64,000 nucleotides of DNA, from assembly GCA_019217005.1 (NCBI GenBank), contig JAHBNG010000027.1:62001-126000 (forward strand), given 5' to 3'. Below, one piece after another: positions 57,402 to 64,000 of this stretch. Numbering within the stretch: position 1 is the stretch's first letter; the number at the start of each line of letters is the position of its first letter. The stretch comes from Chloroflexi bacterium TSY. Lineage in GTDB: Bacteria > Chloroflexota > Anaerolineae > Caldilineales > Caldilineaceae. The translations under genes were made by a program, and so were the position numbers. The notes under the pieces were generated by a model. It ran no database searches. It had not been told where the DNA came from and saw only the letters and a program-made list of their open reading frames with translations.

Positions 57402-59822
57402 ATGGCAACGAATCTATCTCACGAGCAATTACGACGGACCTTCGATCCGGCGGACTTCCCTTTTGCAACGACAGAAGAAGTGCAACAGTTAGATGGTATC
57501 ATTGGGCAGCCACGTGCAGTCGAGGCGCTTGATTTTGGCCTCGGTATTCACAATCACATGTTTCATATTTATGTTGCTGGCGCGCCAGGAACCGGTCGGA
57601 CAACGGCAGTTCAATCGTTTTTGGAAAAGCTTGCCAGTGAAAGACCTACGCCTGACGACTGGTGCTATGTACACAACTTCACCGACCCTTATCGCCCTTG
57701 CGCTTGCCGACTGCCCAGCGGTAAGGGCCGAGAGCTAGCATCCGATATGGGAACCTTTATCGAGCGGGCACGGCTGGAGATCCCCAAAGCTTTTGAAAGC
57801 GATGAATATACCAGTCAGCTTGAGACGATTGCAGCCGATGTAGGGAGGCAACGTGACGCACTGATTGCAGAGATGACGGAGGATGCGCAGAAAGCAGGGT
57901 TTCTCATCCAGTCCAGTCCCATGGGATTGCTAATCGTTCCGGTGGTCAATAACAAATCCTTAGATGAACAAGCATTCCAGGCGCTGCCAGAAGCAACCCG
58001 CAATGATATTCGTGTCCGACGGCAAGGAGTCGAGGATCGCATTCGTGAGACGATGAAAGCAACTCGTACCCTTGATCGTGACGCTCAGGAGCAGACCAAG
58101 AAGCTTGATGGCGAGGTTGTTTTGTCAGTCGTCGGCGGCCTGCTAGAGGATCTGCTGGAAAAGTATGCAGATTATACCGATGTGGGCAACTTCCTCGACG
58201 GGGTACGGGATGATATTACTGGCAACGTAGGCCAGTTTCGCACCCCCAAAGAACCGAATCAAATGACGCAGTTGATGGCCCCCTGGACGGAAGAGCTTCC
58301 GTTCCGCAAATATAGCGTCAATGTGGTGGTGGATAACAGCGATTGGGAAGGTGCACCTGTCATTACGGAGCTGAACCCAACCTATAACAATCTTTTTGGA
58401 CGGATGGAAAAAGAATCTCAATTTGGTTCGCTCTACACCGACTTTACCCTAATCAAGGCTGGCTCACTTCATCAGGCAAATGGTGGCTATTTGGTCATAC
58501 CGATTGATGACATCTTGCGCAACCCTTTCTCATGGGACGGATTAAAGCGCGCACTTCGCAACCGCAAAGCAGCATTAGAAGAAGTGAGCGAGCGGATAGG
58601 GTTGGTGACAACCAAAAGTATGCGCCCCGAACCGATTCCTCTCAACCTGAAAGTCGTGCTGATCGGTACACCATTGCTCTACCACTTACTCTATGAATAT
58701 GACGAGGACTTCAACGAGACATTCAAAGTCAAAGCTCATTTCGACACAAGCATGACGCGCTCCAACGAGAATGTACGCGACTATGTCGCCTTTATGTGTA
58801 CCTTATGCGAAAAAGATGGTTTGCGTCATCTTGACCGGGAGGCTGTTGCACGTCTCATCGAACAAAGTTCGCGCCAGATTGAGGATCAGCAAAAGCTTTC
58901 CACCCGTTTTGCCGATCTTGCTGACCTGATTCGGGAGGCCGATTATTATGCCAGCAAGGACGATGTTTCTCTCATCACGGGTGAGCATGTACGCCGGGCG
59001 ATCGATGCTCGTGTTTATCGTGCCAATCTTTACGAAGAGCGCAGTCGCGAGATGATCGAGCGAGAGACGATTCTCATTGATACTGATAGCGCAGTGGTTG
59101 GTCAGATCAATGGTTTATCTGTGATTAACCTGGGTGACTATGCATTTGGACGTCCTAGCCGTATTACCACCACGATTTCCCTGGGGCGCAGTGGTGTGGT
59201 GGATATTGAATGAGAGGCCAAGTTGGGCGGCCCGATCCACAGCAAAGGCGTCATGATTTTGAGTGGTTATCTAGCTCAGAAGTATGCACAAGAGAGACCG
59301 CTGAGCCTATCGGCGCGGCTGGTCTTCGAACAGAGCTATTCTGGGGTCGAGGGCGATTCCGCTTCCAGTGCCGAACTATATGCGTTGCTCTCGGCATTGT
59401 CGGATCTGCCGTTACGCCAAGATATCGCCGTAACTGGCTCCGTTAACCAGAGAGGCGAAATTCAAGCCATTGGTGGCGTCAACCAAAAGATCGAAGGCTT
59501 CTTTGAGGTCTGCCAAGCAAAGGGGTTGACGGGAACCCAAGGCGTAATGATTCCTGTCGCCAACGAACAGCACCTGATGCTGCGTGAAGATGTGGTCGAG
59601 GCAGTTCGTCAGGGACAATTCCATGTCTGGTCGGTCTCTAATGCAGATGAAGGCATTGAGTTGCTAACGGGAACATCGGCAGGTGAACGCAATGAAGTGG
59701 GTCAATTCCCCGAAGGTACGGTCAACTTTCTGGTCGACCAGCGGCTGGATACCATGTGTCAAGCGCTACAGGATTTTGGCAATGGTCATAAGAATGATGA
59801 GGGAAATGGTGGTTCCAAATAG
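57402..59822 (+). pseudogene. Lon-like AAA protease (LonB type), in-frame TGA between domains
   Basis: One reading frame of ~806 codons encodes an ATP-dependent protease. Walker A is GAPGTGRTTAVQSFL, with AGSLHQANGGYLVIPIDDIL from the AAA part and NLKVVLIGTPLLYHLLYEYD. The Lon protease domain has the Ser of [13 protein letters not shown] and the Lys of [15 protein letters not shown] at 59211-59213 lies between VVDIE and [13 protein letters not shown], where homologues have Arg, consistent with CGA to TGA. Two polypeptides could be made: ATPase alone (57402-59213), and a protease domain from a restart near 59223. Regulation may also be altered by upstream insertions. Confidence 0.88.
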
Positions 59823-59841
59823 CTTGGGATAAACAGCAATT

Positions 59842-61128
59842 ATGTCTGATAAATTATCAACCAATCAACTTCAGTCTCTAGCTTCGGTTAGTGCATATGC
59901 CGTAGCTCAGACGCAACTGGATACGGTGGCTAAACTGATGGAGTTGGATGAGGCGATGCATGTTCATCTGCGCCAACCTCAGCGGGAGTTGAGCGTTCAC
60001 TTCCCCGTGATTATGGACGATGGTAGTGTACGCATGTTCAATGGCTATCGTGTCCATCATAACATGGTGAAAGGACCGACAAAGGGTGGCATCCGCTATC
60101 ATCCGGACGTCACATTGGATGAATGCCGTGCATTGGCTATGTGGATGACGTGGAAGTGTGCGCTGATGGATTTACCTTATGGGGGTGCGAAAGGAGGAGT
60201 AACCGTCGCCCCCAAAACACTTAGCCTGCGTGAATTGGAAGCGCTGACCCGGCGCTATGTTACCGAGATTAGCCCCTTTATCGGGCCTGAACGGGATATT
60301 CCCGCGCCAGATGTGGGCACGAATGCACAAGTGATGGCCTGGATCATGGATACTTATTCGATGCACAAAGGATATTCGGTCCCAGCTGTTACGACCGGAA
60401 AGCCGATCTCCATAGGTGGTACAGTCGGACGCGAATCGGCTACTGGGTTGGGCACAACATACGTCACAAGAGCAGTGTTACAGCAACTTTTAGGACGAGG
60501 CTTGGAAGATGCATCTATTGCCATACAAGGGTTTGGCAATGTTGGAAGTTGGGCAGCGATCACGATGCACGATCGTGGAGCCAAAATTGTGGCTATTAGT
60601 GACGTTCAGGGGGGCATATTCAATCAACAGGGCCTGAACCCTCATGATCTATTGAAGCACCAGATTGCCAACGGCACGGTTGTTGGCTATTCCGACGGCG
60701 ATCAGATAACCAATAAAGAGTTGCTTGAACTTGACGTGGATGTGTTGGTGCCAGCAGCCTTAGAGAGTCAGATAACCGAGCGTAATGCTCATAAAGTACA
60801 GGCAACAGTGGTCGCAGAAGCGGCTAATGGCCCCGTGACGCCAGATGCAGATCTGATCTTGTTGGACAAAGGGGTAACGATTATCCCTGATATTCTGTGC
60901 AACGCGGGCGGTGTTGTGGTCAGCTACTTTGAATGGGTGCAGAGTCTGCAAGCATTTTTTTGGAAAGAGAGCGAGATTCGGCAGCGCATGGAGGATAAGC
61001 TTCTGGCAAATTTGGGAGAAGTCGTTGCAACTGCTACACGCATGGGCTATAACTTGCGCATGGCTGCTTACACGACAGCCATTGGGCGTATTGTGGAGGC
61101 GAGCAAGTTGCGTGGCTTCTATCCATAG
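59842..61128 (+). CDS. Glu/Leu/Phe/Val dehydrogenase
   Basis: A 428-residue NAD(P)-linked amino-acid dehydrogenase that interconverts an amino acid with its 2-oxo acid and ammonia. Motifs include [32 protein letters not shown] with the catalytic Lys, [19 protein letters not shown], and the Rossmann loop [14 protein letters not shown]. Overall length and pattern match glutamate dehydrogenase of the hexameric type, but leucine dehydrogenase-like specificity cannot be excluded. A weak ribosome site precedes ATG 59842. It follows the Lon-like gene by 19 bp. Confidence 0.93.
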   Translation: MSDKLSTNQLQSLASVSAYAVAQTQLDTVAKLMELDEAMHVHLRQPQRELSVHFPVIMDDGSVRMFNGYRVHHNMVKGPTKGGIRYHPDVTLDECRALAMWMTWKCALMDLPYGGAKGGVTVAPKTLSLRELEALTRRYVTEISPFIGPERDIPAPDVGTNAQVMAWIMDTYSMHKGYSVPAVTTGKPISIGGTVGRESATGLGTTYVTRAVLQQLLGRGLEDASIAIQGFGNVGSWAAITMHDRGAKIVAISDVQGGIFNQQGLNPHDLLKHQIANGTVVGYSDGDQITNKELLELDVDVLVPAALESQITERNAHKVQATVVAEAANGPVTPDADLILLDKGVTIIPDILCNAGGVVVSYFEWVQSLQAFFWKESEIRQRMEDKLLANLGEVVATATRMGYNLRMAAYTTAIGRIVEASKLRGFYP

Positions 61129-61283
61129 GCCATCTGGCTAGGTTATTGACTATCCATTGGCTCAGTTATCTACCTCGTCGCCTGCATGGCGTTTTTCGTG
61201 TCATCATGGCTTACAGTATAGATGTAACTGTTTGTCAAAATGAATCATTTCCAGCGTCAAACAAGTGAATTGGAGACAACACG

Positions 61284-62417
61284 ATGAAATTGAGTATCGC
61301 TCAAGTAGAAGAATATCTGTCTCGCCATTTCGATGAGGCAGTTCATGTGTTGACGTTGACGGCGCTAGGCGACGACGAGATTTCGGCGATTTCCAATCTA
61401 AGCAACACTGATGACACAGACCGAACAGAGAAACATAATAGTGGTTCCCTCAAGACGTTTGGATATGGAGAGCCCATTCTGGTTACCTACAAACGCCAAG
61501 GGGCATTGAATCGACTCGTGTTTAGTACGGTAGCTGCCAACCATTTTGGTCATGAAGATCGGGCAGACCGAGTTGCCGAGATCATTCGCAGTTACGAAAT
61601 CTACAATACCTTACCGCAGCATGCTCGTGCGTTGGATATCGGAATGATTGCGAAAGGCAATCATCTCCAATCTCTAGCTGGGGGAAGAGAATTTTTTCTC
61701 CTGACCGAACATGTAAAAGGTAAGCCCTATGCACATGATTTGGAGCGATTACGCAACACAGGAGAAATTACTGGTTTGGATCTGCGACGTGCCTATCAAT
61801 TGGCTCTTTATTTGGCAGAAATCCATTCCGTCAAGCGTAACGATCCACCACTCTATGTACGGAGGATTCGGGATACACTGGGTAGCGGAGAGGGTATTAT
61901 GGGCTTAATTGATAGCTACCAAGACGATTTTCCATTTGCGACGCCTCAATGGCTCGAAATGCTCGAGAAACTCTGTGTTACCTGGCGCTGGAAATTGAAG
62001 CAAAAAGCAGGTCGATTGGCTCAGGTGCACGGCGACTTCCATCCCTTTAACTTACTCTTTGATCGAGGGATCGATTTCAACATCCTTGATCGGAGTCGCG
62101 GTGCTTGGGGCGAACCAGCCGATGACGTGGTCTGCATGGTCATCAACTATCTTTTCTTCTCGCTTCAGCGAACAGGGAAGCTGGCTCCACCATTCGAGCA
62201 ATTGTGGAACATCTTCTGGAACACCTATTTGCAAGAATCTAAGGATAGCGAGTTGACGAGCGTGGTTGCGCCCTTCTTTGCTTGGCGAGCTCTGGTGCTG
62301 GCAAGTCCGGTTTGGTATAACGTAGCAGATTCTGTCCGCCAATCACTTTTAAAAGCTGCCGAATCGGTGCTCAAAAACGAGGTCTTTGATCCGGCGGAGA
62401 TCAATGGCATTATCTAA
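61284..62417 (+). CDS. Aminoglycoside-phosphotransferase-like kinase
   Basis: A 377-residue APH/choline-kinase-fold protein. The catalytic loop AQVHGDFHPFNLLF (~250) holds the HxD-type motif, and ILDRSRGAWGEPADDVVCM includes the metal-binding Asp of the family. An N-terminal nucleotide-binding lobe (YGEPILVTYKRQGALNRLVF) is recognisable. Many such proteins phosphorylate small metabolites rather than drugs. GAATTGGAGAC precedes the ATG. It is encoded with CBS proteins and a dehydrogenase. The substrate is unknown. Confidence 0.8.
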   Translation: MKLSIAQVEEYLSRHFDEAVHVLTLTALGDDEISAISNLSNTDDTDRTEKHNSGSLKTFGYGEPILVTYKRQGALNRLVFSTVAANHFGHEDRADRVAEIIRSYEIYNTLPQHARALDIGMIAKGNHLQSLAGGREFFLLTEHVKGKPYAHDLERLRNTGEITGLDLRRAYQLALYLAEIHSVKRNDPPLYVRRIRDTLGSGEGIMGLIDSYQDDFPFATPQWLEMLEKLCVTWRWKLKQKAGRLAQVHGDFHPFNLLFDRGIDFNILDRSRGAWGEPADDVVCMVINYLFFSLQRTGKLAPPFEQLWNIFWNTYLQESKDSELTSVVAPFFAWRALVLASPVWYNVADSVRQSLLKAAESVLKNEVFDPAEINGII

Positions 62418-62461
62418 TTTTTACCTGTTTCGATACACACTTACAGAGAGGAAGGTTCCTC

Positions 62462-62908
62462 ATGATCCGACATAAATCAGACGTTCGAGATTGGATGACA
62501 GCGAATCCGGTGACCATATCACCTGATGCAACCTTGCTGGATGCTTTTGCGCAAATGGTGAACCACGACGTTCGCCGCTTACCAGTGGTACTGGAGAATG
62601 AGCTGGTTGGCATGATCACGCTTAGTGATGTGCAGCGAGCAGTGCCAGTGGCTGAAAATGGGCATCCAAATGGCGACGCATCACGCAATGAGATAAGACT
62701 TAGTAGTCGTACCGTACGGGAATTTATGGCAGCAACGCCAATTTCGATTGACCCAGATGATACAATTCAAGATGCTGCTGAAACGATGCTCGAATATCAA
62801 GTCAGCGGCTTGCCCGTTGTACAAGGTGAAGAGGTGGTCGGCATTATCACCGAATCTGATATCTTTCGTTTGGTCGTGGAATCCTGGTCAACTGTGTTCG
62901 CGGACTAG
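62462..62908 (+). CDS. Twin CBS-domain protein (first)
   Basis: A 148-residue protein made of two CBS domains only. Each has the pattern V.D(W/F)M...P.(T/S)I.PD.T..DA, then RRLPVV or VSGLPVVQ, and a terminal G(M/I)IT.SD. Examples are DWMTANPVTISPDATLLDAF and IITESDIFR. CBS pairs (Bateman modules) bind AMP, ATP or similar ligands and regulate partners. AGGTTCCTC lies before the ATG, a modest ribosome site. It is followed by a second CBS gene; both could act on the M50 protease or the kinase, but no partner is evident. Confidence 0.92.
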   Translation: MIRHKSDVRDWMTANPVTISPDATLLDAFAQMVNHDVRRLPVVLENELVGMITLSDVQRAVPVAENGHPNGDASRNEIRLSSRTVREFMAATPISIDPDDTIQDAAETMLEYQVSGLPVVQGEEVVGIITESDIFRLVVESWSTVFAD

Positions 62909-63020
62909 TACATCTTTTGGTAAATAGCACAGCAGTTTATTCCGTCGACCACGTCTGAAAACAGCTTGGAAAACCTGATGCGAACTTCCGCTGGCATTTG
63001 CTAGGAAAGGAGAGTTTTTC

Positions 63021-63476
63021 ATGATTGTTCGAGAATATATGAGTTCACCAGCTATCACCATTCAGTCCGATACGCCATTGCCCGATGCTTTACGAGTTAT
63101 GCGTGAACACAAGATTCGACGCCTTCCCGTGTTGGACCATCGTGGCCATTTGGCTGGCATTGTCTCAGAGCGAGACCTGCTTCATGCGTCGCCTTCACCT
63201 GCTACATCCTTGAGCATTTGGGAAGTCAACTATCTGCTGGCCAAGCTCCAAATAGACGAGCTGATGACAAAATCTGTCGTCACGGTATCCCCTGACCATA
63301 CGCTTGATGAGGCCGCAAACCTGTTGATTGCGCACAAAATTGGGGGACTCCCTGTGGTAGACGCAGAAGGGCATGTGTTGGGTGTTCTAACAGAGACTGA
63401 TATCTTTAGGGCATTTGTGCAACGGCATACATCACGCAAAGAGATGGATGTTTTTCTCGTAAAAGAAAATCCCTAA
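63021..63476 (+). CDS. Twin CBS-domain protein (second)
   Basis: A 151-residue two-CBS protein, paralogous in layout to the preceding gene. Landmarks are REYMSSPAITIQSDTPLPDA, KIRRLPVLDHRGHLAGIVSE, DELMTKSVVTVSPDHTLDEA and IGGLPVVDAEGHVLGVLTET. AAAGGAGAG lies 9 nt before the ATG, a strong ribosome site. A perfect hairpin terminator follows at 63611. The two CBS proteins might form hetero-oligomers; that is inference. Confidence 0.93.
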   Translation: MIVREYMSSPAITIQSDTPLPDALRVMREHKIRRLPVLDHRGHLAGIVSERDLLHASPSPATSLSIWEVNYLLAKLQIDELMTKSVVTVSPDHTLDEAANLLIAHKIGGLPVVDAEGHVLGVLTETDIFRAFVQRHTSRKEMDVFLVKENP

Positions 63477-63610
63477 ATTGAGATCTTGCTCTCGACACAA
63501 GTAGAATTGTATCTCATTTACAGGAAGGGAAAGATATATAGGGTAGCAAGAATCGAGATATCATTGGTTGCTTTCTGACGACTGGACATTTACACCTGTT
63601 TCAACAAAAA

Positions 63611-63646
63611 GATTCCTCAGATTGTTGCCCTACAATCTGAGGAATC
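63611..63646 (+). terminator. Perfect 15-bp hairpin terminator
   Basis: GATTCCTCAGATTGT (63611-63625) pairs perfectly with ACAATCTGAGGAATC (63632-63646) across a 6-nt loop. AAAAA precedes it, but the + strand has no T-run after it. It could also act on the opposite strand, where TTTTT follows. Confidence 0.65.
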
Positions 63647-63684
63647 AAAAGCGTATGTTCAATTTGATAACATATGGTATACAG

Positions 63685-64000
63685 CTTTACTTTCTGGTAA
63701 AAGAAAAGAGATGAGGTGAGAAATGTGACAAAAAGCGGTTAGCAGTTCATCCTAAAGGTAGAGAACCCAAAAAGGAGGAAGGAATGCTAACCGCGCCAGA
63801 AATAACTATAGCAGTACTGATGAATGTATTGCAAGTAACGCCGATGGGAACAAACGTAAATGTAATGCGTCTGATGTGGGCAATGCTGAATGGGTCGTTT
63901 CTGAAAAGTCGAGGAGCAATCCATAGCGCATTGAAAGAAAGCGGGTTTGAAGATGAGGAGCTCCGGCGAAGCTGGTGGAGCTTTCGATATGGATCATGGG
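63685..64000 (+). mobile_element. Third copy of the inverted-repeat IS, cut by window edge
   Basis: Starts CTTTACTTTCTGGTAAAAG like the IS at 36312. Its transposase opens at ATG 63784 (MLTAPEITIAVLMNVLQVTP) and stays open to the window edge. It retains SWWSFRYGSW where both arms at 36312-38557 have indels, so this copy may encode an intact enzyme. Confidence 0.85.

Noticed and set aside
57004..57492. 162-codon ORF spanning MITE A and MITE D
   Set aside because: It is composed of repeat sequence and overlaps the start of the Lon-like gene out of frame; no domain or ribosome site.
59211..59213. TGA as selenocysteine or reassigned codon
   Set aside because: Homologues have Arg there, no selenocysteine hairpin was apparent, and many intact genes here end in TGA.

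Overview
The window (about 50% GC, coding mostly on the + strand) looks like a Chloroflexota chromosome, perhaps Anaerolineae/Caldilineae-like. This is inferred from the product mix (CBS-linked site-2 protease, MEMO/radical-SAM pair, archease and RtcB, cyclic glucan synthase, bacterial eRF1-like protein, eukaryote-type UDP-glucose pyrophosphorylase) and the heavy load of decayed IS elements and small palindromic repeats. No rRNA, tRNA, CRISPR array or phage module was seen. Layout: 0-7 kb holds an IS701-like remnant, a 5'-truncated SH3/TolB-propeller gene, a MacAB-like exporter (frameshifted ATPase and permease, intact adaptor) and repeats. 7-10.3 kb holds a CDP-alcohol phosphatidyltransferase, a CBS-containing M50 protease and a receiver-only response regulator. 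10.3-15.1 kb is a gene graveyard: GAF, response-regulator, peroxiredoxin, patatin, Hsp20 and antiporter remnants among a few small intact genes. || 15.1-34.3 kb is a well-preserved block: phosphoribosyltransferase, alpha/beta hydrolase, PRPP synthetase, RRM protein, AmmeMemoRadiSam radical-SAM enzyme, MEMO protein, archease, a dead transposase, RtcB RNA ligase, adenosine-specific kinase, tandem universal stress protein and a giant cyclic beta-1,2-glucan synthase. Its presumed UDP-glucose supplier (UGPase) lies beyond an IS110 remnant and has lost its 5' end to an unusual 1-kb-armed inverted-repeat IS. 39.5-48 kb continues the stress theme with PRC-barrel, eRF1-like, DUF2267, DnaJ, AI-2E-type membrane protein (split by an ISAzo13-like IS) and ABC1/UbiB kinase (split by a 215-bp MITE). 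A VapBC-like toxin-antitoxin pair follows. 49-57 kb is a ribose-type ABC importer with two permeases, interspersed with other genes. 57-63.5 kb has a Lon-like protease broken by an in-frame TGA, a Glu/Leu-type dehydrogenase, an APH-like phosphotransferase and two twin-CBS proteins. The window ends in another copy of the inverted-repeat IS family. || Read together, 15-47 kb resembles a stress-survival/RNA-repair/nucleotide-salvage island invaded by many mobile elements. At least six small repeat families were found by eye. Two have direct evidence of transposition: a family of about 155 bp with 8-bp target duplications, and a 215-bp family with 5-bp AGWCT duplications. One palindromic repeat is translated in frame inside the MEMO gene. 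Many frameshifts sit in homopolymer runs and may be sequencing errors. Several genes carry single-base nonsense changes that look like real decay.
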